Source: Puniceicoccaceae bacterium
GTDB lineage: Bacteria; Verrucomicrobiota; Verrucomicrobiia; Opitutales; Coraliomargaritaceae
Length of the DNA stretch: 64,000 bases
Direction: 5' to 3'
Assembly (NCBI GenBank): GCA_017854655.1
Contig: JAFMHF010000002.1
Span: 1-64,000, forward strand
The position numbers and the translations under genes were made by a program. Every line of letters starts with the position of its first letter. Position 1 is the stretch's first letter. The notes below the pieces were generated by a model that worked only from the letters and a program-made list of their open reading frames with translations, was not told the DNA's origin and ran no database searches. Shown here piece after piece: positions 7,546-20,108 of the stretch.

Positions 7546-10095
7546 TCAACTCCTTTTCGCTTTCTTTTTAGCTGCCTTCTTCACGGGGCGTGGTGCGAAT
7601 TCGAAGCCGATTTTGCCATTTTCAAAGTCGAGGGTGAGGTGGGCTTTGAAAGGGCGCTTGGTGCGCTTCGAGATAAAGCCGTCGAGCAGTGGTGTCTTAC
7701 CCTCGGTAAATAGCTGTTCGACCGCCTCGGGATCGAGCTCTTTCTGTAGGATGACCTTGCCGAGACGGAAGCCGTCGGGTGAATCTTTTGGTTTGAACTC
7801 GGGTACATGGTAGGCCTTGTCGGTGCCGTAGAACTTCGCTTCGAGTCCGTTTTGTAACGTGACTGTTTTAAGCAACTGATCCTCGGTCAACTCATCCGCA
7901 GAGTCGAGGTCGTCGTCGAATACGAAGTTGGTCTTCCACTTGCCGATCTTGCCTGTCTTGGTGACGTTTTGCACGAGTTCTAATGCGGCGCTGAATGGCT
8001 TGTTGAAGCGAGATACGAAGCCTTCCATCTCGGGCAGTGCCTTGGTAGTAAATAGTTGGACTGCTTCGGCTTCGCTGAGTGAGCGACCAGCGATATGCTT
8101 TGAGATGCGAAAGTCGCAAGCTTCTTCGCGACACTCGTAAGTGGCGTCGGTTTGTTTGAGACGTTCGGTGCCACAAGCTGGGCAAGCGCATTCCAAATCA
8201 GGGAAGGTGCGGCTGACTAGCATCTCCATGTGGGCGCGGGCTTTGCTGACCACGTCTTCGGTAAAGGTGGCGATCTCTTGCATGAAGTCGTCGCGCTTAA
8301 TCTCGCCGCGTTCCATTTTGTTGAGCTTCGCTTCCCAGTCGCCGGTCATGGAGGGGGAGGCGAGCTGCTCAATATGCATCTCTTCGCAGAGCTCGATCAG
8401 GCGCAGGCCTTTGCCGCTGACGTTGAGGTCGCGGCCGTCGCGGGCGATGTATTTCTGGCGGAGTAAGCCTTCAATCGTGGCGGCACGTGTGGCGGGAGTG
8501 CCAAGTCCACGCTCGGACATGGCTTCGCGCAATTCGTCATCGTCAATAATCAGTTTACCGGCACCTTCCATCGCTGCGAGGAGCGTGGATTCCGTATAGC
8601 GGGCCGGCGGCTTGGTTTCTTTGTCCAATACGTCAATCGCTTCGGTCTGCGCGTCTTCGCCTTGAGCGACGGCGACGAGCTCGTCCTTCTCTGCAGCAAC
8701 GCCTGCCACGCGGCCATAGACGGCAAGGTAACCTGGCTTGACCAGTGTTTTACCATTGGTCAGGAAAGTGTCTTTTTCGTCGCCGTGGTTGATCGTGGTT
8801 AGGCGCTTGGTGACTTCGAATTCAGCATGTGGGAAGAACACCGCGATGAAGCGTTTGAGGACCATATCGTAAAGCTTCGATTCCTGCTCGTTGAGTTTGA
8901 CTACGCGGCCAGTTGGGATGATCGCAAAGTGATCCGAGACCTTGGCGTTGTTGAACACGCGCTTTGAAAACTGCACACGGTCATTCTCGATGGCATCGGT
9001 GGCCCATTTAGCTGCAGGATGTCCTGAGCTGGCGAGGTCGCGAAAGGTCTCAAAGACCTTGCTCATATAGTCCTCTGGCAAGTAGCGAGAGTCGGTTCTC
9101 GGATAGGTGAGCATCTTGTGACGCTCGTACAGTGCTTGTGCCAGACCGAGTGTATTCTTGGCGGTGAAGGGGGCTTCACGCTGAAGGGTGGTAAGGTCGT
9201 AGAGCTGCGGTGCGATTTGTTTGGTCGGCTTGGTTTCTTCAGTCACGGTGCCAGTCTTACCTTGGCAGCGCTGGTGAATCTTCTCGGCAGTGGCTTTGTC
9301 CCAAACGCGTTCGGCGCGGCCGTGTGGCTGCTCCTTATTTTTCTTAAAATTGAGATCGATCCATTTGCCTGGGTATTCGCCATTGGCGACGCCGAACTCG
9401 GCGTGGACCTCCCAGTAATCTTCTGGGTTGAATGCAGCGATCTCGCGCTCGCGCTTGGCGAGGATCGCAAGGGTAGGGGTCTGCACACGGCCTGCGGCGG
9501 TAATGTTGAAGCCACCGTGACGTGAGCGGAAGCAGGTAAAGGCGCGAGTGGAGTTGAGGCCGACGAGCCAGTCGGACTCGGAACGGCATTTGGCGGCGTC
9601 GGCGAGGTTCGACATTTGCTCGCCATCGCGAAGGTTGTCCCATGCTTCGAGGATCGAACCAGTGGTCATTGATTGCATCCAGAGGCGCTTGACGGGCTTC
9701 TGGATCTTGCCGATGTCCATGATGTATTGGAAGATCAGCTCACCTTCGCGGCCGGCGTCACAGGCATTAATGATGAGATCGAATTCCTTCTTTTTCGCTA
9801 AGCTGAGCACGTGCTTGAGGCGGTTGTGCGTTTGCTCGATGGGTTGCAGTTCGAATTCCTTCGGGATCGCGGGCAGCACCTTAAAGTTCCAAGGGAGGTT
9901 TTTGCCGTTGGGTCCAGTCGGCATCTTCAGCTCAACGAGGTGACCGACCGCCGAGGTGATGGCGGCATTTTCATTCTCGAAATATTGTGCGTCGCGGGAT
10001 TTGCCTTTTTTCTCAAATTTGCCCAAGTGCTTGGCTAGGGCTTTGGAGAGGTCGGTGGCGACGGAAGGCTTTTCGGCAATAATTAAATATTTCAT
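7546..10095 (-). CDS. topB: DNA topoisomerase III (type IA)
   Basis: This type IA enzyme relaxes and decatenates DNA through a 5'-phosphotyrosine intermediate. The 849-aa protein starts with the Toprim domain ([23 protein letters not shown] near residue 110). The active-site tyrosine is in [13 protein letters not shown] near 330. After residue ~640 come a CPACG...CREEAC zinc-binding element, two topoisomerase C-terminal repeats ([27 protein letters not shown]) and a lysine-rich tail ([12 protein letters not shown]). The length is larger than E. coli TopB (~650 aa) because of this C-terminal module. It is separated from serC by 79 bases that include the low-complexity repeat. Confidence 0.95.
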   Translation of the reverse strand: MKYLIIAEKPSVATDLSKALAKHLGKFEKKGKSRDAQYFENENAAITSAVGHLVELKMPTGPNGKNLPWNFKVLPAIPKEFELQPIEQTHNRLKHVLSLAKKKEFDLIINACDAGREGELIFQYIMDIGKIQKPVKRLWMQSMTTGSILEAWDNLRDGEQMSNLADAAKCRSESDWLVGLNSTRAFTCFRSRHGGFNITAAGRVQTPTLAILAKREREIAAFNPEDYWEVHAEFGVANGEYPGKWIDLNFKKNKEQPHGRAERVWDKATAEKIHQRCQGKTGTVTEETKPTKQIAPQLYDLTTLQREAPFTAKNTLGLAQALYERHKMLTYPRTDSRYLPEDYMSKVFETFRDLASSGHPAAKWATDAIENDRVQFSKRVFNNAKVSDHFAIIPTGRVVKLNEQESKLYDMVLKRFIAVFFPHAEFEVTKRLTTINHGDEKDTFLTNGKTLVKPGYLAVYGRVAGVAAEKDELVAVAQGEDAQTEAIDVLDKETKPPARYTESTLLAAMEGAGKLIIDDDELREAMSERGLGTPATRAATIEGLLRQKYIARDGRDLNVSGKGLRLIELCEEMHIEQLASPSMTGDWEAKLNKMERGEIKRDDFMQEIATFTEDVVSKARAHMEMLVSRTFPDLECACPACGTERLKQTDATYECREEACDFRISKHIAGRSLSEAEAVQLFTTKALPEMEGFVSRFNKPFSAALELVQNVTKTGKIGKWKTNFVFDDDLDSADELTEDQLLKTVTLQNGLEAKFYGTDKAYHVPEFKPKDSPDGFRLGKVILQKELDPEAVEQLFTEGKTPLLDGFISKRTKRPFKAHLTLDFENGKIGFEFAPRPVKKAAKKKAKRS

Positions 10096-10478
10096 GTGTT
10101 CGAATCTGTCGGTCTGTAAAGTGCTGAGCCTCCGAAGTGAATGGAGGCTCGTTGAAAATGGACACTATTAGTGTGTTACTGGGGCGGGGTGTTTAGTGAG
10201 TTGGGCAGCCGCGCAAAGTCGATTCGACACGGGTGAATTCCGTGGCTTGTAACTAAAAGATTGTTGGTGCGGAGGCTCATTGAATGAAAAGTGTCAGTTT
10301 TATCGTGTGAAGAGGGAAATGGAGTTTGGCGATCTCAATCTATTATGCATTGCTTTACTTGGGCAAATGAGAGTCGCTAGGTTTTCGGTAAAACAGGCGA
10401 ATAAAACGGGCGTCAACCCTGTTTCTCATTTTTGCCATATCTGCCTCAGCACAAAACTCACCACTCGCACTCCTTTTT
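10096..10478. other. Divergent intergenic region topB / lpxK
   Basis: This 383-bp gap must hold the promoters of both divergent genes. A hairpin GAGCCTCC...GGAGGCTC lies at 10126-10150, and a third copy of GGAGGCTC occurs near 10272. No RNA gene is visible, and the 69-codon ORF at 10280 overlaps the lpxK start and looks spurious. Confidence 0.5.
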
Positions 10479-11711
10479 ATGCTCCGTAAATTCCGCGAAG
10501 ATCTAGCGCGCAAGGCCAATGACTTTGCCCAATTCACTGCGGATGTGATCTACGATCGGCAGCATGGCCGCGCGGCTGAGCTGTTTGGCTCCTTCCTGTA
10601 TGTACTTTCGTTTCTGTTCAGTTTTATCGTGCAGTTGCGCTGGTATCTGTATGAGCATCGAATCCTTCGCAATAAACCACTAGGCTGCTTAGTGGTGGTC
10701 GTGGGAAATTTGACGGTCGGCGGCACGGGTAAGACGCCGGTAGTGGAGAAATTTGCCCGCACCTTGTCGGAGCGTGGGCGCAAGGTCGCCATTCTCAGCC
10801 GTGGATATAAAAGTAAGAAAGAGCCACTACCTAAAAAAATATGGCGTAAGTTGACGCATGGCGAGGAGGTACCACCGAAAGTCGTGAGTGACGGTAAGAA
10901 TGTGCTGCTTGACTCGGAAGTCGCTGGTGATGAGCCGTATATGCTCGCTTGTAACTTGCCGGGGGTGGTTGTGCTATGTGATAAGAACCGTGTGAAGGCC
11001 GGTTCGTTCGCAATTCGGCGCTTTGGTTGCGACACACTCATTCTCGACGATGGGTTCCAATACTTACCTCTCAAAGGACGCTTGAATTTACTGCTGGTAG
11101 ATAAGACCAATCCATTTGGGAATCAGCACCTGTTGCCGCGTGGAATCTTGCGCGAACCGATCAAGCATCTTTCCCGAGCAAGCTACATTTTCTTAACCAA
11201 GTCCGACGGCACGCAAGATGATGCCTTGCTCGAATTAATCCGCGAGCACAACCCGAAGGCGGAAATCATCGAATGCTCCCATCAGCCGCAGTATTTACAG
11301 GCCATCGATGGCGGCGCGCGCTTGCCACTTGATACCTTGAAGGGGGCGCATATTGCTGCATTTAGCGGAATCGCCTCTCCTGAGAGCTTTGAGAACATGT
11401 TGCGCGGCTACGGTGCAGAGATTCGCTATAATCACCGGTTCCTCGACCATCACCGCTTCTCGCGTGGGGAAATTCAGCATGTCTACGATCAGGCGGATGA
11501 GGCCGAGCTCGATATGATTGTAACCACCGAAAAAGATGCCGTGCGCTTGTTTGAAGATATTAAGCCCAAAATTCCGATTTATTTTCTCCGTCTCGAAATC
11601 GACATTCTGTCGGGGGAGGAGGACTTCGAGGGCGCGGCCGCTCGTATTTGCCTGCCTCGAAATACATCTGCTCAGATGACCCGACCTTCATTCATTTCTG
11701 AGAATAGTTGA
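10479..11711 (+). CDS. lpxK: Tetraacyldisaccharide 4'-kinase LpxK (lipid A synthesis)
   Basis: LpxK phosphorylates the 4' position of the lipid A disaccharide at the inner membrane. The Walker A motif [12 protein letters not shown] lies near residue 77, after an N-terminal membrane-associated helix ([21 protein letters not shown]). Further family motifs are [24 protein letters not shown] and the late [10 protein letters not shown]. At 410 aa it is somewhat longer than E. coli LpxK (~330 aa), through extra residues at both ends. Its presence means the organism makes lipid A. Confidence 0.94.
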   Translation: MLRKFREDLARKANDFAQFTADVIYDRQHGRAAELFGSFLYVLSFLFSFIVQLRWYLYEHRILRNKPLGCLVVVVGNLTVGGTGKTPVVEKFARTLSERGRKVAILSRGYKSKKEPLPKKIWRKLTHGEEVPPKVVSDGKNVLLDSEVAGDEPYMLACNLPGVVVLCDKNRVKAGSFAIRRFGCDTLILDDGFQYLPLKGRLNLLLVDKTNPFGNQHLLPRGILREPIKHLSRASYIFLTKSDGTQDDALLELIREHNPKAEIIECSHQPQYLQAIDGGARLPLDTLKGAHIAAFSGIASPESFENMLRGYGAEIRYNHRFLDHHRFSRGEIQHVYDQADEAELDMIVTTEKDAVRLFEDIKPKIPIYFLRLEIDILSGEEDFEGAAARICLPRNTSAQMTRPSFISENS

Positions 11712-11799
11712 ATGCGCAGTGAATGGGGCTTGATCGCCAGTCACCTTTTCGCCACATATCTTTGCTTTCCACTGATTCACACTATCTACTATTATTACA

Positions 11800-13017
11800 A
11801 TGGCTTCCACACCAGCCAACACAGTTCCCAAAATCGACAGCAAAAAACTTCATGACCTTGAGGTTAAAGACGCGCAATTTATCTTCCAGTCGGTCTGGAC
11901 GGTGCTGGTCGACGAATTTGGGGAGGAGAATCTTCGTTTTCCTAAAGAGATTTTTTGGCTCAACGGAGCGCCTGGGGCAGGTAAAGGCACGAATACTGAC
12001 TTCATTATGAAGTTTCGTGATTTGACTGCACCGCCTGTGGTTGTCAGTTCGCTGTTGGAGAGCCCTGAAGCGAGGCAGATGATTAATGCTGGCATGCTCG
12101 TGGGCGACCGCGAAGTGGTCGAAATTATTTTGCGTAAGCTGCTGGAGCCGATCTTTCAGTCTGGTGCTGTGGTGGACGGCTTTCCTCGTACCAAAGTGCA
12201 GGTGGAATGTGTTAAGTTGCTGTTTAATAAGCTAGTCGACTTACGTAATAATTATGCAGATACGCTGTTTGCTCAGTATTTAAAGAAGCCACACTTCCAC
12301 ATTGTGGTGCTCTTCGTCGATGAGAAGGAGAGCGTCCGACGACAGCTTTACCGTGGTGAGCAGTCACGCATCCATAACGAGGAAGTGCGTGAGTCTGGTG
12401 ATGGCGAACTCATGGAAGTGCGACCGACAGACCTCGATCCAGTTGCAGCGCTCAATCGTTACCGCACCTTTAAAGAAAAAACCTACGGGGCACTCAAAGA
12501 CCTCCGAGCGATTTTCTTTTATCATTTTATCAATGCACATGGCACGCTCGATGAAGTGCGTGCACGTATTGATAAAGAGCTGTGCTATCAAGGCTCTCTT
12601 GAACTCGACGAAGCCACTTACGACCGCCTTTCTTCGATCCCGATTGCAAGTACGATATCGGCACATGCTCGTCAAGACTTGGTAGATCGCCTCGATAGCT
12701 ACGAGCAACGCCAAAACGCGTTGTTTACTAAAGTAGTCGATACGATCAATTGTGTTTTTATGCCGATCATTCAGCGCCACGCGATTTCCGGCATGGCTGT
12801 CGTGAATACCGAAGATACGACCTTTGGCGATGCCGATGCGCTGACCATGCTCATCGATATTTTCTCTGAGCGTGGTTATCATGCTATCATTGATATTCAT
12901 CGCGATGAAGTGCCTGATTCGATTGATCCCAAAACTTTCAAAATCAAGACCCGCATCAAGCTGGTATATCGGGTGCGCGTGCAGTTCAAGGGATCCGAGA
13001 TCCGTCGCGGACGCTAA
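11800..13017 (+). CDS. Adenylate-kinase-like P-loop protein with a conserved C-terminal extension
   Basis: Residues ~50-270 form a nucleoside monophosphate kinase-like domain: P-loop [16 protein letters not shown], then VVDGFPRT near 130 as in adenylate kinase, and a lid-like region with [12 protein letters not shown]. About 130 further residues (from [13 protein letters not shown] to the end) form a separate part that I do not recognise, with [13 protein letters not shown] and [15 protein letters not shown]. Substrate and role are unknown; it may phosphorylate a nucleotide or sense adenine nucleotides. It starts 88 bases after lpxK on the same strand. Confidence 0.7.
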   Translation: MASTPANTVPKIDSKKLHDLEVKDAQFIFQSVWTVLVDEFGEENLRFPKEIFWLNGAPGAGKGTNTDFIMKFRDLTAPPVVVSSLLESPEARQMINAGMLVGDREVVEIILRKLLEPIFQSGAVVDGFPRTKVQVECVKLLFNKLVDLRNNYADTLFAQYLKKPHFHIVVLFVDEKESVRRQLYRGEQSRIHNEEVRESGDGELMEVRPTDLDPVAALNRYRTFKEKTYGALKDLRAIFFYHFINAHGTLDEVRARIDKELCYQGSLELDEATYDRLSSIPIASTISAHARQDLVDRLDSYEQRQNALFTKVVDTINCVFMPIIQRHAISGMAVVNTEDTTFGDADALTMLIDIFSERGYHAIIDIHRDEVPDSIDPKTFKIKTRIKLVYRVRVQFKGSEIRRGR

Positions 13018-13187
13018 TATTCCGCAATCGCCGAATCGTCAACGTGAAGAATGGCAGGGGCATTCTTGGTGGCTCTTTTATGGCCGACTTAAATCGTGTC
13101 TGGCTGGAGCCGGTGATTGGTCGGTTCATTGCCTAGTTGAATGGTGGACGCATGAGGTGCATCACCGACTATATGGCTTGCGTGGTA

Positions 13188-13532
13188 TCAGCCGAAGGTC
13201 TTGCCGTTCCAGCCCCAGTTGGTAGGTGGCTCGTTGTGATAAGTAATATAGATACGGTCGGCTTGGATGTCGGTGGTCAGGCGGATACGTTCGGATAGTT
13301 CGGCGGTGAGTCGTTGCGGGGCATCTTCTGCTAGGCGGATTGCACTCAGGTCAACCAACATGGTCGGGTGTTCCGTACCAGCCATGGTCATTTTAGCGCT
13401 GATCCAGCTGGTCATGACGAAGTCTTCGGATTTTCCGAGTAACTCAGATACTGCCTTGGAAAGGGTCTGTAAGCAGTTGGACTTTTCTGAGTCGGTGAGC
13501 GCGAGGTTGGAGGTGACTTGAATGAGCGGCAT
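13188..13532 (-). CDS. MIF/D-dopachrome tautomerase family protein
   Basis: From ATG 13532 the protein is 114 aa and begins MPLIQVTSNL, giving the catalytic N-terminal proline of the tautomerase superfamily after methionine removal. It ends NWGWNGKTFG, the counterpart of the NxGWNxxTF end of macrophage migration inhibitory factor. A lysine near position 33 fits the family. The 40 extra residues in the ORF track have no counterpart in the family, so the internal ATG is chosen. The physiological substrate is not predictable. Confidence 0.88.
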   Translation of the reverse strand: MPLIQVTSNLALTDSEKSNCLQTLSKAVSELLGKSEDFVMTSWISAKMTMAGTEHPTMLVDLSAIRLAEDAPQRLTAELSERIRLTTDIQADRIYITYHNEPPTNWGWNGKTFG

Positions 13533-13643
13533 GGTGGGTGAGGAGTGGGGGAGATGGAGAGAGCGCAGGAGTGCTGCAGTTAGTAAATCTATCTCTGAAG
13601 TGTTGTCTGGGCAAGTCGTCCGAGCTTTTGCTTCCTTCTGTGG

Positions 13644-13663
13644 AAGCGACACTCTTGTCGCTT
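13644..13663. repeat. GCGACACTCTTGTCGC hairpin, single copy
   Basis: AAGCGACACTCTTGTCGCTT is a hairpin of the same family as the three tandem units that follow and the pair at 56.3-56.4 kb. Confidence 0.8.
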
Positions 13664-13670
13664 TAGTTTC

Positions 13671-13815
13671 CGCAACCTTGCACGATGCAAAGCGACAGGA
13701 GTGTCGCTTCTACGTTTCCGCAACCTTGCACGATGCAAAGCGACAGGAGTGTCGCTTCTACGTTTCTGGCAACCTTGCACGATGCAAAGCGACAGGAGTG
13801 TCGCTTCTACGTTTC
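13671..13815. repeat. Three tandem 48-49-bp REP-like units
   Basis: The units start at 13671, 13719 and 13767. The first two are identical and the third has a one-base-longer junction. Each contains the hairpin AGCGACAGGAGTGTCGCT followed by CTAC; read on the minus strand this is GTAG followed by the hairpin, the layout of REP sequences. The rest of 13533-14008 holds nothing else I can identify except the gyrA terminator. Confidence 0.9.
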
Positions 13816-13956
13816 TGGCGTGGCCTCGATCGTGAGATCGGGGAGCTGTTGAGAGGTGTCGAACGTTTGTGTCTAGGGCGCCTTGGCGCGGTCTTCGCAC
13901 CCAAGGGGTATCATAACTAGCAAAGCCCCTATAATCACAAGGAGACGCGCACAAAA

Positions 13957-13985
13957 AAGCCGCTACACGATGTGTAGCGGCTTTT
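13957..13985 (-). terminator. Rho-independent terminator downstream of gyrA
   Basis: The stem AAGCCGCTACAC/GTGTAGCGGCTT with a 3-base loop is followed, on the minus strand, by a T-run 3' of gyrA. Confidence 0.9.
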
Positions 13986-14008
13986 GTTAAACAATTATCG
14001 AGTACAAT

Positions 14009-16582
14009 CTATTCTTCGGTTGCGTCGCCTTCTGGTGCGGGGGTTTCCGAGGCTGTACCTTCTGTGAGAGCTTCACCTTCGCCGAGTTCGACTTCCTCGT
14101 CTTCGCCGGATTCGTCTTCGCCGGATTCGTCTTCGTCGGAGGCGACGACCTTAGAGATGCCGATGAGAGCGTCTCTGGCAGCGAGGTTGACGAGCTTCAC
14201 GCCGCTTGCGGCACGACCGGTGATGCGAACGGTGTCGATCGGGCTGCGGACGGCTTGCCCCTTCTTGGTGAACATCATGATCTCATCTTCGTCGGTGACG
14301 CTGAGAGCGCCGACAACCTTGTCAGACTTGATTGCGATGATACCGGAGCCACCACGCGATTGAACGCGGTAGTCGGAGAAGTCAGTGCGCTTACCGAGGC
14401 CGTTGGCGCCTGCGATCAGCAACTTGGCGTCTTCTGCGACTATTTCGATCGCGACGACCTTATCTTTCTCGGTCTTGAGCTTGATGCCGCGGACACCACG
14501 TGTGGCACGACCCTGGTCGCGGAGATCCGTTTCTGGGAAGCGAATCGACTGTGCATTACTGGTGACGAGCACGATGTCGTTGCTGCCGTTTGTGAGGCGT
14601 GCGCCAATAAGGTTATCACCCTCGTCGATTTTAATACCGATGAGACCGCCTTTACGGTGGTTGCGGTAGTCGGAGAGCATAGTCTTCTTGGTGACACCAT
14701 TCTCGGTGGCGAGAACGATGCGCTGCTCGGACTCTTCGAAACCATCGACGCAAATCATCGCGGCAATCTTCTCACCCTTTTGGAGCTCGAGGATGTTGGC
14801 GAGGGCGCGTCCCTTAGCGATGCGTGACCCTTCTGGAAGGTTGTAGACCTTTTCGACATATACGCGACCACTGTTCATGAAGAACATAATGTTGTCGTGT
14901 GTACTCGCGGTGAAGAGGTGTTCAACGAAGTCTTCTTCGTATTGGCCTGAGCCGATGACGCCCTTGCCACCGCGTTTCTGCGAACGGTATTCGTCGAGCG
15001 ACGTGCGCTTCATGAAGCCCTTATGAGTGATGGTGATCATGCAGCCTTCGTTTGGAATGATGTCTTCCATGCTAAGGTCGCCATCGACTGCGAGGATCTC
15101 GGAGCGGCGTGGGTTGCCGTATTTCTCGCGCATCTCTCCTAGCTCTTCCTTGATCACTTCGAGTAAGCGATGCTCGTTGTCGACGATGTCGCGAAGGTAA
15201 GCGATGAGCTCCATGAGGGCTGCATACTCTTCTTCGATCTTGCCGCGTTCGAGGCCAGTGAGCTGGTAGAGGCGCAGTTCAAGAATCGCGTTGGTCTGTA
15301 ATTCCGAGATATCATAGGTCGCCATCAAGTTCTGCTTCGCTTCGTCGCGGTTCTTGGACGCACGGATGATCTTAACGAAGTCGTCGAGATTATCGAGGGC
15401 GATACGGAAGCCTTCGAGGATGTGGGCACGTGCCTCTGCTTTACGCAGCTTAAACTGTGTGCGGCGGTAGATGACTTCGCGGCGGTGATCGATGTAGCAA
15501 CCGATCATTTCCTTGATGTTCATCTGCTTCGGACGACGGTTGTCGAGCGCAAGGAGGATGACACCGAAGGAGCTTTCAAGAGCAGTACTCTTGTAAAGTT
15601 GATTAATAATGACGCGAGGGATCGCACCACGCTTCAGTTCGATAACGATACGTGTGGTCTCGGTGGACTCATCACGCAGATCTGAGATGCCGTCGATCGA
15701 CTTGTCGGTGATGAGCTCTGCGATACGCATGACGAGTGTCGCGCGATTGACGTTATAAGGGATGGCCGAGATGATGATCTCTTCCTGTCCCTTGGTCTCG
15801 ACGACTTCTGCGATACCACGTGTGCGGACGATACCGCGACCAGTGCGGAGGTAACTCTGGATGCCGGCAGTGCCATGCACAAAGCCACCACCTGGGAAGT
15901 CAGGGCCTGGGATGATGTCGATCAGGTCATCCAAGCTGATGTTTGGATTGTCGATGATGGCACAAGCGGCGTCGATGACTTCGCTCAAATTGTGCGGTGG
16001 GATATTAGTGGTCATACCGACCGCAATACCTGTGGAGCCATTCATCAAGAGATTTGGCAAAGCTGCAGGTAGGACGGATGGCTCAGTGGTGCTTTCCTTA
16101 TAGTTGGGCACGAAGTCGACGGTATCTTCGTCGATGTTCTTGAGCATCTCTTCGGCGATCGCTTCGAGCTTACACTCGGTATAACGATACGCAGCGGGGG
16201 GATCACCATCAATGGAACCGAAGTTACCTTGTGGTTTGATCAGCGGATAGCGCATGACCCAGTTTTGAGCTAGCCGGACGAGGGTGTCGTAAACGGAGCT
16301 ATCACCGTGCGGGTGGTAGTTCTTTAGGACTTCCCCGACCACACCTGCGCACTTATCGAAGTTGCGGTTGTGGAGCAGGCCTTCACGCAGCATCGCGTAA
16401 AGGATGCGGCGCTGCACGGGCTTGAAACCATCACGTGCGTCGGGCAGGGCACGACTAACGATGACGGACATCGAGTAATCGATGTATGCGGTCTGCATAA
16501 TATCGATGATCGATGTGACTTCCGCGCGATCTGCATCGTTTGGAATTTCTGCTGGTAATTCTGGTGGGAGTTCTTCGGACAT
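14009..16582 (-). CDS. gyrA: DNA gyrase subunit A
   Basis: GyrA carries the DNA-cleaving tyrosine of gyrase. That tyrosine lies in PPAAYRYTEC near residue 135. The quinolone-resistance-determining stretch reads HPHGDSSVYDTLVR, with serine and aspartate at the classical sensitive positions. The GyrA box QKRGGKG in the C-terminal domain (near residue 565) marks it as gyrase rather than topoisomerase IV. The last ~45 residues are a very acidic low-complexity tail with repeated DESGEDE. It lies 118 bases downstream of gyrB on the same strand with no terminator between, so the two are probably cotranscribed. Confidence 0.98.
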   Translation of the reverse strand: MSEELPPELPAEIPNDADRAEVTSIIDIMQTAYIDYSMSVIVSRALPDARDGFKPVQRRILYAMLREGLLHNRNFDKCAGVVGEVLKNYHPHGDSSVYDTLVRLAQNWVMRYPLIKPQGNFGSIDGDPPAAYRYTECKLEAIAEEMLKNIDEDTVDFVPNYKESTTEPSVLPAALPNLLMNGSTGIAVGMTTNIPPHNLSEVIDAACAIIDNPNISLDDLIDIIPGPDFPGGGFVHGTAGIQSYLRTGRGIVRTRGIAEVVETKGQEEIIISAIPYNVNRATLVMRIAELITDKSIDGISDLRDESTETTRIVIELKRGAIPRVIINQLYKSTALESSFGVILLALDNRRPKQMNIKEMIGCYIDHRREVIYRRTQFKLRKAEARAHILEGFRIALDNLDDFVKIIRASKNRDEAKQNLMATYDISELQTNAILELRLYQLTGLERGKIEEEYAALMELIAYLRDIVDNEHRLLEVIKEELGEMREKYGNPRRSEILAVDGDLSMEDIIPNEGCMITITHKGFMKRTSLDEYRSQKRGGKGVIGSGQYEEDFVEHLFTASTHDNIMFFMNSGRVYVEKVYNLPEGSRIAKGRALANILELQKGEKIAAMICVDGFEESEQRIVLATENGVTKKTMLSDYRNHRKGGLIGIKIDEGDNLIGARLTNGSNDIVLVTSNAQSIRFPETDLRDQGRATRGVRGIKLKTEKDKVVAIEIVAEDAKLLIAGANGLGKRTDFSDYRVQSRGGSGIIAIKSDKVVGALSVTDEDEIMMFTKKGQAVRSPIDTVRITGRAASGVKLVNLAARDALIGISKVVASDEDESGEDESGEDEEVELGEGEALTEGTASETPAPEGDATEE

Positions 16583-16700
16583 GATCTTAGAAGTGGAAAA
16601 GTTGAAATGTGAAAAAGTGGGAAGGTCTGAAGTCTGAGCAAGCTATCTGAATTAAATACTTTCTACTTGGTTACTTTAATACCTTCGCACTCTGAATGCA

Positions 16701-19259
<2,559 letters not shown>

Positions 19260-19328
19260 TTATTTATGCTCTCGAAATAGTGCTCTGACCACAAAAAAGT
19301 GACTTTTTAGTGGTTTTTTTTGATGTAT

Positions 19329-19345
19329 TATATCAGTCTGATATA
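19329..19345. promoter_or_regulatory. Perfect 17-bp palindrome, candidate Rrf2 operator
   Basis: TATATCAGTCTGATATA is a perfect palindrome with arms of eight bases around one central base. It lies between divergent gyrB and the rrf2-type gene, 89 bases before the chosen GTG start. Its size and symmetry fit a dimeric Rrf2-type repressor. A second, imperfect inverted repeat (CCACAAAAAAG / CTTTTTAGTGG) lies at 19289-19313. Confidence 0.55.
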
Positions 19346-19433
19346 CAGTGGGTTACAGGCTTTTTGGCGGGACCTTGCCGCGGCCGCAGAGATTCAAGTT
19401 TACTTCTTGAGTCAAGAGCCTAACTTAAGGGCT

Positions 19434-19847
19434 GTGAAACTCTCCCATAAGCTTGAATATGCCTGCCGTGTCTTGGCACAGTTAGCCCGCACTCATGGCC
19501 AAGAAAAATTGGCCCATATCGATGAATTGGCTGAGGCGGAAAAAATCCCGGCCAACTATCTAGTGCAGATTTTGAACGAGCTGCGCAATGCGGGGCTGAT
19601 TGTCAGTAAGCGCGGGAAGCAGGGTGGTTATGCGCTAGCACGTGCGCCTGAGCGAATCCGATTGGACGAGATCGTCACGGCGGTGGATGGTGACCTGCTC
19701 GAGCGCACGTTCGACGATCAGGGGCATTCTGGTGAACGCGTTGCGAGCATCTGGAGCGATATCGGCGTCGAATTTGAGAAGAAGATCAGCAGCTACACCC
19801 TGGAAGCGTTCGTTGTGGAGGATACCAGCTCGATGTATTACATCTAA
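19434..19847 (+). CDS. Rrf2 family transcriptional regulator
   Basis: The winged-helix protein (137 aa) begins KLSHKLEYACRVLAQLAR and has AEAEKIPANYLVQILNELRNAGLIVSKRGKQGGY, the signature DNA-binding region of Rrf2 proteins. The three cysteines that bind an Fe-S cluster in IscR/NsrR are absent, so it is more like the CymR-type non-Fe-S members. GTG 19434 is preferred: AAGGG lies just upstream, and the longer ORF-track start would put the palindrome inside the gene. The regulated pathway is unknown; CymR-type proteins control sulfur metabolism. Confidence 0.85.
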   Translation: MKLSHKLEYACRVLAQLARTHGQEKLAHIDELAEAEKIPANYLVQILNELRNAGLIVSKRGKQGGYALARAPERIRLDEIVTAVDGDLLERTFDDQGHSGERVASIWSDIGVEFEKKISSYTLEAFVVEDTSSMYYI

Positions 19848-20089
19848 CTCAGTTTATCTGAATTAGATGTAGTAGGAAGGTATGAAGGGTTTGAAAGTTG
19901 GAAGGTGGTAAGGCCGAGGATGTGATACGGTCTATACTTAATCATATTCCTAATCTTGCTCTTAATCCTCCGTCTCACTCGCAGGGAATGATTAAGATAA
20001 TGAGTCAGAGTAGGATTAAGTCGCGCAGGGATTGGAAGGTTTGAAAATTGTGACCTTGGCACTTTTCTACTTTGCGACTCTCATACTCC

Positions 20090-20108
20090 AAAATGGCTAC
20101 GCCATTTT
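20090..20108 (-). terminator. Hairpin overlapping the stop of the SLC13-type transporter gene
   Basis: AAAATGGC/GCCATTTT with loop TAC overlaps the transporter stop codon. No long T-run follows on the minus strand, so it is a weak terminator or mRNA 3'-end hairpin. Confidence 0.45.

Noticed and set aside
10280-10489. 69-codon ORF upstream of lpxK
   Set aside because: No motif, poor start, and it overlaps the lpxK start.
13018-13187. Open frame continuing past the adenylate-kinase-like gene with tryptophan-rich translation
   Set aside because: It lies in another frame of a short convergent gap, has no start of its own and matches no family I know.
13671-13815. CRISPR-like look of three regular repeats
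   Set aside because: The whole 48-bp unit is repeated with no unique spacers and there are no cas genes.
13522-13920. 132-aa plus-strand ORF and 121-aa minus-strand ORF over the tandem repeats
   Set aside because: Both merely translate the 48-bp repeats (48 is a multiple of 3), giving repeated peptides without a start signal or family.
14255-14827. 190-aa and similar long plus-strand ORFs inside gyrA and gyrB (also 18033-18632)
   Set aside because: Antisense shadows caused by codon bias; gyrA and gyrB are certain.
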